From Zygnema circumcarinatum (lineage: Eukaryota > Streptophyta > Zygnematophyceae > Zygnematales > Zygnemataceae): a DNA stretch of 64,000 nt. Location: contig CM074809.1 of the NCBI GenBank assembly GCA_037447605.1, positions 2,417,297-2,481,296 on the forward strand, given 5' to 3'. This document shows, one piece after another, positions 47,165 through 58,276 of the stretch (position 1 is the stretch's first letter; every line of letters begins with the position of its first letter). A program made the position numbers and the translations under genes. The notes under the pieces were generated by a model. The model had not been told where the DNA came from. It did no database searches and saw only the letters and a list, made by a program, of their open reading frames with translations.

Positions 47165-50100
47165 ATGGGCTGCTTTGGATGCTTTGGCCCCGCAGAGGAA
47201 GACCCGATACCGCCACAGAAACGGGAGGCTCCCCTGGATGATCCTCCTCCTCCTCCTGTCCGGTCGCAGAAGGTCGCTCCTTCCGTTCTGACAGGTAATA
47301 CGCCGCTCCTAGCTTGCAGGCCAAGGAAGATACCTCGGCTATGTAGATGAATCCCATTTGTTGCTTGATGGCGAATGTGTATTTTTATTTTTGAGGGATC
47401 CTACGCTAATGTCGTTCTGTAGGTTGTCAGAGATCACGGACAGAAGAGTCTTTCCACTGACACACATGTGCAGGTGTATTCTGCGACTATCATGTTTCGT
47501 TGTTCCACCTTTTCCAATGATCCTATAGTGTCTTGCCAGGCCTGTCCGATCAGGTTGTCCACCATGAAACGTGCTGAAATCGCATTGTTTCCGTTGTCCA
47601 TTCTTGTACGCTGGCAGGGGTTGATTTGGCACATGCAACATTCACTTAGTTTTGAAGAGAATCGTTTGCCTGATCAGATATTCTTTTGATGTTCCGACTG
47701 AGATTCTGTGAACTTTCTGGATGGTTACGGTATTTTTGTTGTCAGTCATTCACACGTGATTTGGAAAAAGTCTGCCGTTTCCTTGCCATGTTTTACACTG
47801 AGACTCACTGCCTCAGCGGCTTTTTACATTTTTTTGTGTCTGACCATCTGAGCATCCCTTCGTCGGGGTGGTCGTCTCCATTGCAGTTCCGTCAACTACA
47901 GTTGAGTACACTGAGGGAGTTGCGACCAATGGCAATCTTGCAGCTGTTACTCCTTTGGCAGAGCCTTTGAAGGAGACGTCAGGAGAAGATCCCACAAAAC
48001 CGTCCCTACCTCTCTCTTCCCCTCGCGAGTCTGCAGCAGGTTCTGTTTCAGAAGGAGACACGGAGAGGGATTTGCTAGCCTCACAAATTATTGATTTGCC
48101 TGCTGGTCTTCCAAATGCTCCAATAGCAGCACAAACGTTTACTTTCAGTGAGCTTGAGCGCGCCACAAAGAACTTCTCCCAGCATAACTTCATTGGTGAA
48201 GGTGGATTCGGCAGAGTTTACAAGGGCAAACTGGAATCCACAGGACAGGTAGGCTGGCTGTCTCGCACATTCATGCAGGTATCTCTGTGAAGATGCTGGT
48301 GAGGTTTCGCCGTGTCCAAGTCTTCATATATAGAAGGATGTTTTATCTAATATTTTATGAAGGCGTGTATATTATTTCGGCTCTGACTGAGTCTCTGCAT
48401 TTTGTATAGTATGCGGACAAATAATGCTGCAGTTTTCAAAATCTTCTGCGCGAGTTGGTTTAGAACGGTGAAGGGTAAGGAAGGAAGGTGCAGGTGAAGG
48501 TAGTGGAGGTTAATCCCGAGGAAAAGCGCTTGACAGCAAGGTTGTTGGTTTTCCCTTGACGATGGTTCAGCATCACATTAGACATACGCTGATTAAATGA
48601 ACACGGCATTTGCCTGCCTGTCTGCAGATTGTTGCTGTGAAGCAGCTCGACCTAAATGGGCTGCAAGGAAATCGGGAGTTCCTTGTGGAGGTGCTTATGT
48701 TGAGTCTGCTTCACCATTCTAATCTTGTCAATCTCATTGGTTACTGTGCGGATGGTGACCAACGAGTGTTGGTGTACGAGTTTATGCATCACGGCTGTTT
48801 GGAAGACCACCTTCACGGTCAGTTAAACCAGTTTGTGGAGTTAGTCCCTTCGTGGTCATTCCGGTTCTTTCAGAAGTACTTCAGTTGTTGTAATCTATGT
48901 CTTAGCATTGGGCCCGAATAGTTGAAGAGCATCAACCAGAATTTTGAGGCATGTCGGATGGTGGTATAATTTCAGTCGCTAGACAAATGAAGCATGATTC
49001 ATGGCCTTATTGAAAGTTTTGCATGCTGCATGCTGGGGAAAATCCATGCATCTTCTGCGACTGTCAAATTTCTAGGTGATCGTCGTTTGCATTTGACGAA
49101 CTGTATTTCACAATAATACACGATTTGCGCCAGTGTTTATTGTACGCATCGTATTGTTCTGAAATTATCTCCCTGCAGGCTTTCTTTTGCCCTCATTCTC
49201 TGACATCTTCAGTTTTCCTTTCAACCTTGCAGATTTGCCTGAAGATAAAGATCCATTGGATTGGAATACACGAATGAAGATTGCTGCTGGTGCTGCACGG
49301 GGGCTGGAATATCTTCATGATAAAGCAAATCCCCCTGTTATTTACCGTGACTTCAAGTCGTCAAACATTCTCCTGGATGAAAGCTGGCATCCCAAACTCT
49401 CAGATTTTGGGCTTGCAAAACTTGGACCTGTGGGTGATAAGACTCATGTGTCTACGCGTGTGATGGGGACATACGGCTACTGTGCCCCAGAATATGCTAT
49501 GACTGGACAGCTTACTCTGAAAAGCGACGTGTACAGCTTTGGTGTCGTGCTCTTGGAGCTCATTACTGGCCGAAAAGCCATTGATAACTCTCGAGGCCAG
49601 GGCGAGCATAACCTTGTTGCTTGGGTAGGGCCCCGATTGTTATCACTGCTGCCGTTAATTGTTCCCTTATCTACTTGCACCTAACAGGACGATCTCGTAA
49701 TCTGTTGTGGACTGGTGCACATCCGTAAGAGCTTGCTTAGCGGGAACTGGTTTTTTCCTGCAGGCACGCCCGTTATTCAAAGATCGCAGGAAGTTTCCAT
49801 CAATGGCTGATCCCCTCCTCCGCGGTCGCTATCCTATGCGAGGACTATATCAGGCTTTGGCAGTGGCTGCGATGTGCCTGCAGGAGCAGGCTAGCGTTAG
49901 GCCCCTGATTGGTGATGTGGTGACTGCGCTCAGCTATCTTGCTGCGCAGAATTATGATCCGAACAGTCAGCCCAGCTCCCGGTAATGTTCTTGTCCTTCC
50001 AGCTATCTTGTAACCCCTTGCTTCTCCGGGCTGCGGGTACGCAGCCTCCAGTATCCGTTTTTCAGAGACTGACTATGTACTTGCTTGTATAGCACTTTGT

Positions 50101-50899
50101 AGTTTCTTCAGTTGGATGGTTGTCTTGTCCTATTTGTCTGCGACTTCATTGGCACTGTTGACTGTGACTCAGAAGCTGATTGGTTACTTCGGATTGTTGA
50201 AACTGGGTGAGAGGCTTGGATATCCTTCATGGTTGTCCTTATTCTCTATGAAGGTGTTTTCCCGTAGTCTAACTCTACTTCCTTATGAACCGATAGGACG
50301 ATAAGGCAGGCCAGAACCAGCACAGTACTGACTTCTTTGAATGGTAGCCGGGTTAAGATGAAAAACATAAAGCGTGCTTGGCATGGTTGCTGTCATGGGC
50401 ACGATGGATGACCGGGTCAGAGAGCCATTGATGTTGAGATTATTTTGTGAACCGAGCCAACGATCAGGCTACTGTCGCCATGTTCCTAGTGATTCAATCG
50501 TACAAGAAGCTTGTGCTTAGCCGGTTGTGTAAAGAATGTGCTCGTGCAGCTGAATCGCTGAAATTGGATTCGTGACGTGTTTTTGGCAGATTTGCACCGG
50601 GAACTCCGCAACATGAGAGAGAGAGGCGAAGAAGTTCCCGGTCTCCTGGCATGGGGAGAATGCGAGGATCACCCTTGGGCACCTCCCCACGGAACTCTCC
50701 TGACATGCGACCAAGAGGTCCAAGGAACTCCCCTGACCTCCGACCAGGGAGGGGTAGAGATGGGGAAGAGAGGGCGGGTTCCATGAGCCCAACTACTTCA
50801 AGAGGATACAGGGAGAGTCCTGTGAAGGCAAGGGCAGGGTCCAACCAGAGAGCAGCCGGTGGAGAACGTGGTTGGGGGGAGAATTGGAGGGAAAGATAA
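47165..50899 (+). CDS. Receptor-like cytoplasmic kinase, class VII (PBS1/PBL-like)
   Basis: Six exons, 47165-47294, 47887-48248, 48628-48817, 49233-49624, 49764-49981 and 50590-50899, give 533 aa. PBL kinases sit under the plasma membrane and relay signals from receptor kinases. The start MGCFGCFGP offers G2 for myristoylation and C3/C6 for palmitoylation. The kinase core (about 125-420) has the glycine loop [11 protein letters not shown] at 147-157, ATP lysine K169, catalytic YRDFK with D267 (an RD kinase), DFG at 285, the activation segment [15 protein letters not shown], and the RLCK-VII motif [12 protein letters not shown]. The C-terminal 102 residues are a basic Arg/Pro/Ser/Gly-rich tail with repeated RNSPD motifs, likely phosphorylated (inference). 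The exon 5 donor overlaps a TAA (CCCG/GTAATG): reading through gives a shorter, complete 431-aa kinase. Confidence 0.95.
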
Positions 50900-52975
50900 T
50901 CATCTGAAGACTTCAACTGGCAAGGGATTTGCAGCTTGAGGGTGCTAATCGTTTCAATTCGCACAATTACCAGTTGGAAGTGATTACTGGGAGATGGTGG
51001 CAGGAAGTGGCCTACATATTCGAATTTATTTTGTTGTTAATGATGTCTGTACTTGCGACGGCTGTACATGACTGGGAAATCTTTTTCGGGTTTATAGTTT
51101 GATGTGGATTTCGGATGAGAGGGAGATTGGTGGAAGAGTTGGCGGAGGGGGTCGCCGCGTTTTTGGCAGAAAACAACTGGAGCTGTCATTATGAATGAAG
51201 GGGGGGGTATCTCTATATCATTCTGATTTGACAAGAGGTCATGGATAGGGAGGAGACATTCAAGAGTGGACCACTCAAGAGTGGTCCCTTTGTATAGAGA
51301 CCCCGCTAGTGCACCTGTGGCTTCTAGTGGAAGGGGGTTGGAACTGCGCATCAAGCCACCCAACAGGTGGCCTATCTGTGTCCCTTCCGGGGGGCACTTT
51401 GATATGAAAAAGATATAGCAATCGTACTTGGAGCTTTTACATACCAGAAGCGTTTACTTGGCATCTTGTAGCTTGGCTGCAGGACCTGATTTACGAGTAA
51501 AATACACAGAACTTTGGCAGGCTGTCTGCCTCTGTTGCAATAATGGCGAGGGCAAGTTTGTGGCGAGTTGAGGGCAGTGAAGGAAGGCGGCTTCAGCAGG
51601 GCCTGGTAATTAGGATGATTTTGCACTCTTTGCCTGGTGGAGAGATGCGCGGTAGCGCCTGTCCACCTCCACTTCTTGTTTTTTGTTTTTTAGTTCTTCA
51701 GCAGCGCATGTGCTGTCATGCCGGCACTCTTGGCCGGGGCAGGCCCAGCCCATCTTGGCGGGGCTGCTGCTCCCGGTGGACCTCCAAACTTTCAATGAAA
51801 CCTGTGACTGTCCAACCCACAACAGTTGGCATGCATGTGCACCCGGACAGCGGGTGGTGGATCTCATTAGAATACTGTGTATTGTGATGCGATGGACGAG
51901 CCCGGGGATGGGGCACTTCACCTTGTTTGCTTTGGTGTTCCAAAACATGTCTGGGGGGCGTCTGTGGGAGAAACCCGTCGTCTGTTGACAGAAAATGTGT
52001 TTAAGCAAGATGACATTTGTAGTGAAGAGAGAGGTACAGTGTGCGTTGGAGACACCACATGATTTGCAGCGCTAAGCAAGTTCGTTTTTCAGGCCTGAAC
52101 AATCTGGCTTGCGTAAGTGTACAAAGGGGTTGAGAATCTCTAAAGAGCCTGAGCTATGCCGAACTTCCCACTCAAACTCGCAGTTCAAGCGGCTAGTGCA
52201 GACTTTCCTTGGCTTCAAATCAGGTGTGTGGTAATTGCTGATCGGCTGTGGAGATCCGCCTCTTTACTTTTTGCATAAGTACGTGCGAGGCCAAGCAAAA
52301 GATCTTGTTTCTTTAGGTTTACGAAGAAGGCTGGAATGCCGTATCTTGTAAGGCGCGTGTTACTACAGTGTCTCTTCGATTTTATTCAAACAGGAGCGAC
52401 CTGCCCAAGATTCGACGATACGGATGCACTAAACGAGGTAAAAACTGGCATCAATGATAGAAGCATGCTGGAGTTCATTGAAGTTCCACTCATTATTCCT
52501 CTGTTATTTTTGGCAGATTTGTTGTGCTTTCACGCTGTGCACGAAGACAATTCGCAGTGCTGTAAGTAACTAAGGTAAGGTGTACAGAAGGCGTGGGGGA
52601 AAGAACAGGAGGAGAAGAGCTGCAGGTAAGAAAAAAACGGTGCAAATTTTCACTTGTAAGGATCATTCGTGAGTAGTCATTTGTGCATCAAACTTTCTGT
52701 CAACATCGATGAATGATTCCATCGTTTTCGCATTTGCTGCGACCTTCTCATCACGGTAGCCGTCACACAAGCGCACCACTTGTCAAATACCATACAATGT
52801 TACCCGTAGACCGTCTTCGGCTTCCCAACCAATAGCGCGCTCCTTCCCACATTCCCCTCCTCTAGCTCTCCTTTCAAGGCCAAACCGAAGCACGAGGCCG
52901 CGCAATGGCCTGCCATAGCTCTCCCGACGGCGACGCTTTTCATTCATTCCCTCTCCCACCACCAAGCGAACACGG
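50900..52975. other. Intergenic, no supported gene
   Basis: About 2 kb of mixed composition between the kinase and the zinc finger gene. Open frames up to 132 codons around 51.5-52.0 kb on both strands show no family similarity or coherent splice structure. Confidence 0.5.
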
Positions 52976-53080
52976 CACGTGGCCATTGCCACGTGGATCC
53001 CTCCACCTGCATAGAACGGCCCTGTCCCCCGTCGCGTAGCACGCAGTCCGCGCAAAGAACCGCGTTCGGCGGCCCACGTG
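52976..53080. promoter_or_regulatory. Three G-boxes upstream of the CCCH gene
   Basis: CACGTG occurs at 52976-52981, 52990-52995 and 53075-53080, all next to GG or GCC (ACGTGG, ABRE-like cores), about 420-520 bases before the chosen start codon. Control by bZIP factors is inference. Confidence 0.55.
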
Positions 53081-53496
53081 GCCCCCCGGCCGGCCGGCTG
53101 GCAGCGGCCGCCGCCCCGCTTAGCCGGCCCGGACCGGATCGGATCGCGGATCCCAACGGCCCCGCCAGCGCCGCGCCGCGTGGCGGGGCCGTACGATGCC
53201 AGACGGGCCGCTCGTGCCAACCGGCGGCCGTACAGGCCCACGGCCCTTCGGCCCTTTACCAGCGCGGCCTCTGGCCGTCAAAAATCTGCCGGCCGGCGCC
53301 GCTTTGTCTTTTTGGGTCGGGTCTGCGCTGGCGTTTCCGCCTTCCCATGCGGCCTGCCGCATGCCGTCGGCACGCGCCACTTTTCAGAGCAGTAGATGGC
53401 GCTTCGCCGTCGATCGCACGAGGGTCGTCTGAATCAACGGTGAAAACCGGCTCTCGGGCGACAACTGACAGTCGTCGGTCGGATCGATCGGCGAGC

Positions 53497-56400
53497 ATGC
53501 CATCCGCAGCGCCGACGGCTGCGATTGAAGCTTCCGTGACACGTGCGAAGGCGGCTCCTCCCGCCGCCGAAGCCGTGTTCCCGGCGGCCCATGCAGGCAG
53601 GCCGGCGGGCGGAGGGGGAAAAGGAGAGCTCGACAGTGGCAGTCGAACCTCGGGCCTCCCTTCCTCGCGCGGAATGAAGGGTAAGGAAACCATGGCGGCA
53701 TCTCCAGGTCCTTCTTCCCGCCCCGCGCGGCATGTCAACTCTCAAATGTCATCAGTGCGGAGGGCGCTTAGGTTTGATGACATAGAGGCGGTAGCTTACC
53801 CTGGCAGCGGGGAAGGAGGGGTTCATGGAGGGGGAGGAGGAAAAGAGGTGATAGGAGATTGGGCAGGAAGGCAGAGAGTGGCGGGGGGCGGGATTCGGAG
53901 CGCGGAGGTTTCAAGGAGCGTGATAGGAGGGCCCTGGCAGCGCGCAGGACAGGTGGGTTTTGTGATCTGCGCTGCGCGCATTACAGGAGGTTCCGGGATT
54001 CTGCTTTGAGCAGACGATTGTTTGTTTTTAGGACTTCAAGATTTATAAGGATATTCTTCTCAGAGTTTCCATTTGTATATACATATCATCCTCTGGCGTT
54101 TCTGTATGCATGTCATCAGTGGAGTAGAATTTTCTGGGACTGTGAACTCGGGCAAGCTCCGCGATTGGGGTGATCGGGTCAGGAATCTGAGAAATTAGCG
54201 CTGTAGTCGTCAGATACCTGCTTCTTTTGGTAGAGAGTACAGAGCACTTTTCAAGGATAGGTATATTTTACTTCGCCTGTTTCACCAGAAAATACGTGGG
54301 GTTTCTTTCGCGTTTGGACGGGTTTGCTAGCTCAATAGTTATTACTGATCTCATGTTAACATTGTAAGGTAAGATGATATTTACAAAGATTTGGAACTGA
54401 GAAGGAGGAGATGCTGTCACTCGGAAAGTGTTCCAGTATTTCAGTAGTTTGTGATTCGTGTATATCGGGGAATATGCATCTGATCTCTATCGCCTACCGC
54501 TGCTGAAGCGGAATGTTTTGCGAACATTATCTGAGGTAAATATGGTACATGCTTTATGGTTCACAAGCTCGTGGTTCACTGTATGGTCGTTTTTCAGAAA
54601 AAAGGAAGCGAGAAGCGAGTCTGCAGATCGTGTGGTTACATTTGGGAACTCGTGAAGTCTGGAATTTTCGAAAGCTTTGTGCTAACTGCTTCATCGTCCG
54701 CTCGACTGCTTGCAGGGAGCTGTGAACTCAAGCCTGTTCTTTCCCACTGCCCCACCTTTGGATTCCGCAAACCTCACCGCCTTGTATAAGGAGCGCTTGC
54801 CATTGGATTCGATTTTGGAAAACTCTTTTGGGCCGCGGGATATAGAAGGAGGAAGCCTCTTCACGGCATCTGACGCTTTGCCCCCCCCCAGATTGCATGG
54901 TTTGGACCCGTTCATTGGCAACTTGGCGAGCGAAGATGACGATATCACAAATTTTGGTTTCCCGCAGTCACAGACTCTACAAACCATGGGAGGAAGAATG
55001 TCAGCATTAACTGATTATGTCGGTGGACGATTCTCTATGGGCCTGAATGAGATTGGCGGAGGAAATGAAGGGGGTAGAACACTCGTGGGAGGGTTATCAT
55101 CTGCACTTCGAGGCTCTAAGGGGTCGATGCTGGCGATGGGTCCGATACAACCTCCAAGGTGGGCTGGACAGATTCACCAAAGGCATGGAAACATGAGGAT
55201 TTTATTTCTGCTATACTTTTGTTTCACAAACATGTAGTTCTTCATGGGGGAGGCTGGCCATTAGGTTATTCATGTGGTGATGAGTCCATCTTCTCAAGAG
55301 CCGAGGTAGAATTGCTGCCTTTGGCGTCACAGTCACGGCTCCCTTCCCTTCTCCTTCAAATAACGAATCAGGGTTTCCTATCCTAATACTGCAGAGAAAC
55401 ATGGCCAATAATGCGATCATTTCAATCGGGTGCGCCTTCGGTGCTGCCGCATGGAGATGCACGAGAGGAGCTTCTCCCATCCATGCTTAACCTTTCAGCG
55501 CTACAAATCCCAGACTTCGATCCATGTCTTCATGGTACCATATCCCCTTTCCTTTTCTCTCCCTCTGCATCCCCCTTCTGTTCATATGCATCCTTCCCCT
55601 TCTGTTCGTTGTAACCCCCGTTCTTATCGTCTTGGTTGCAGCCTTTGGTAAAGAAGGAGGAGGGCTGGCAGAGAGCCTCTTGGATGGGTCCCGAGGTCAG
55701 TCCATGGCGGCGGGCAGTCCTCCCAAGAGTCCGGCGGGGGGGGGAGCAGGGGCCGGCTCGCCTACGACCAATCCGCAGTCCCCCAACAGTCTCTATAAGA
55801 CTGAACTCTGCCGGTCGTGGGAGGAGACGGGCTCGTGCAGATATGGCGCAAAGTGTCAGGTCATAGTCTGCTGCCACTTTCCGGGTCAGTTCGGGCATAA
55901 TCAGTGTAAAAATTTGGGTTGTTTTTTGAGGGATCAATGCTTGATTGTTTTGAAAAAGGTCCAGAAACAGGGGGATTAACCCGGATGTACATTTGGTGCA
56001 TGAAATGAACGTGGTCGTCCTTCTTCGGTGCGAAAGATTGCACGGATTCTGTCCGATGATCCGAGCTTGTACAGTGCGACCCTCACCACGTAACTCATAT
56101 TTTTCCCTTTGTTATGGGATGGTGCGGTGGGAGTGGTCCGGCAGTTTGCCCACGGGAGTGACGAGCTCCGTCCGGTAGCGCGACATCCCAAGTACAAAAC
56201 GGAGGTGAGAATTGGGTCTATGCCCAACCCGAGCTCTAATACTCATCTCTTCGTCCAACCCTGTCTTACTCAGTTCTTCCCCCTTTCTAAACCACCCACA
56301 ACTGTCTTACCAATGCCGAACCTTACAAAGCTTTGCAGCCAGTCCTAGACCTCCTTCGCAAGCCCCTCTCTACACATTTCCCCTCCTTACATGGATGAAG

Positions 56401-56650
56401 AATCCCCGTGTTCTTTGGGCAGATTTGTCGCACATTCAACACAAACGGAACTTGCCCCTATGGAACACGCTGCCGGTTCATCCACCACAGCCCTAAGGGC
56501 TCCCCCTCCTCCGTCAGCACCCCCCCCACCGCTCCAAGTCCTGTGGCGGTAAAGCTCATCTCTGCAAACAGCAGCAGCAACTGCTCCCCCCGCCGGTTGC
56601 CCGTCTTTCAGAAAATAGCGCCGGCGGACGCTTCGAAATCCAACGGCTAA
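53497..56650 (+). CDS. TTP-type tandem CCCH zinc finger protein (AtC3H14/15-like)
   Basis: Six exons, 53497-53952, 54716-55158, 55395-55534, 55642-55859, 56145-56204 and 56423-56650, give 514 aa. TTP-type proteins bind AU-rich elements in mRNA 3' UTRs and speed decay; plant members of this type (C3H14, C3H15/CDM1) act in cell wall and anther development. Finger one uses C403, C412, C418 and H422, finger two C441, C450, C456 and H460. Both are C-x8-C-x5-C-x3-H with an 18-residue linker, and both fingers are led in by YKTE. Finger one is split by an intron between C418 and H422. The long N-terminal part is Gly/Ala/Ser/Pro-rich and poorly conserved. An in-frame ATG at 52993 exists, but the sequence between looks like GC-rich promoter with G-boxes; starts at 53674 or 53692 are also possible. 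Confidence 0.93.
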
Positions 56651-58276
56651 CCTTCTTCTTCCGCTTTCTTCTTTTCGGGGAGATCAGTTCGGATGTTATC
56701 AGTTTATTGGTCGGGTCAAGAAAGTCGAAGGGTCTCTACTGGTCTCTGCTGTTCTTGTGAGGATGTTTTCTGCAGGGGGTAGAAGATATTTGGGTGGTGG
56801 GTTTCGGAAATGGGGACTTGCAGTTCCTGCATGAGTCAGAGGTGTGTTATGGGGAGGAAGTTAAGGGGGGGGGGGTCAAGAAGAGAGTTTATTAGGGTTT
56901 GGCGCAGATAACAGGGAGGCTGCATAATTATGGCCTGAGGGGTCCGATATCCGGCGCGAGGAACGTTTCTAGGGTGCAATCTCTTGCTTTTCCACCGAAG
57001 GGGTGTGGCTGCCTGGCTAGGAGTAGGCTTGCCTAGTAAATATAGGAGAGGAGATGTGCCATAATATGGTTATGATCAGTTGTAGAAAGCTGATGTGGGT
57101 ATCCGCGAGGTAGATTCAACGAGAAAAAAGGAAGGGAGAAACAAGCGAATATAAGTGAGAATATGTCAAAATAGGGTCGACGACAAAATATCACGCTGGA
57201 AAGGGTGCTGACATAGGTCCTTCATGGATTTGTCTATGTTGTTAGCTTTCATTCGCAGAAGGGTTTGGATAGGTAACTCGAAAGACGGGTTTAACCATCG
57301 TAGTAATTCTCAGCTGGGGGAGGGAAGCCCTTGTCAGGCCCTTGTTGTGCTAACACTGTTGTCAATAATAAGTCGAAATGACCACCGTGGAGAGGATCTG
57401 ATTCTATTCAGACGGATGAATGTGATCGATCTATGGCCGTTGGCTTCACATTTGGCGTGAAATTAAACAATTTACATCGCAGTTCGTTAGTTGTGACTAC
57501 TACTGGCATCGAGTAAGTAGGGGACGCCGTTCATATGCATCAGTGGAGCCGGTGGAGGATCAAAACTGGAGATACATGAATTGTCGAGTACGTCTGTTGT
57601 TTGTGTGCGGGAGACGGTCCCTTTAGCCAGTTTGAAATGCTGCTAATATTGGCATCTGTTGTTTCTATTATTTTTTAGTTAAAATTTCGGGGTTACAGCC
57701 TTCAAAGAATCGATATGGAATTGGTTCTCTGTGTAGGGAGGGAGGAGAGGGAAGGGTGGGGGGGCTCCGGGAGGGAAAGGGAGAGGGAGAGGGAGAGGGA
57801 GAGGGAGGAGTGAAATTTGCATAAGTGTGAGACCCCTTGTCTGAAGCCCCCTGCCTGAAGTCCACATAAGTTCACATCAATTACAAAATTCACAAAAAAT
57901 AATCGCCTTCATCATCAGACCAGTGCAGTGGGAAAAAAAAAAACATCGAAGACTTGCGAAACAGCTGGCACGTTTACAAATGCACATTTTTTTTCTTAAA
58001 AGGTACGCAATATACATTCTTCGACTACAGTTGCTTCCAATTCTTCTTCCAGTCCCTAAGGTTGTACTCGATCTGACAAAATATATCACAATCATCAAAA
58101 TCACACAAAGTATTGCGCCATTTGGCAGCTGTCTATGTACAAGCTTCTTGGGTTTTGCTGTCACGACAAACTCCAACAGAAACAAACATTAGCCAATGTT
58201 AAGAAACTCGAAAGTCTCAATTTCATCTGTGTCTGAACTTCCCTTCCTTCCTTGCATCCACTCTCCCTCCCTCCCT
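56651..58276. other. Convergent intergenic region with a GGGAGA tract
   Basis: No gene recognised. A GGGAGA microsatellite lies at about 57773-57808. The rest is AT-richer 3' flank of both neighbours. Confidence 0.5.

Noticed and set aside
51543-52008. Overlapping open frames on both strands between kinase and CCCH gene
   Set aside because: No recognisable domain, no consistent exon structure, and opposing frames of similar length suggest chance.
52993-53496. In-frame N-terminal extension of the CCCH protein
   Set aside because: GC-rich sequence with G-boxes and no conservation expected; it reads like promoter and 5' UTR. Kept only as an alternative start.
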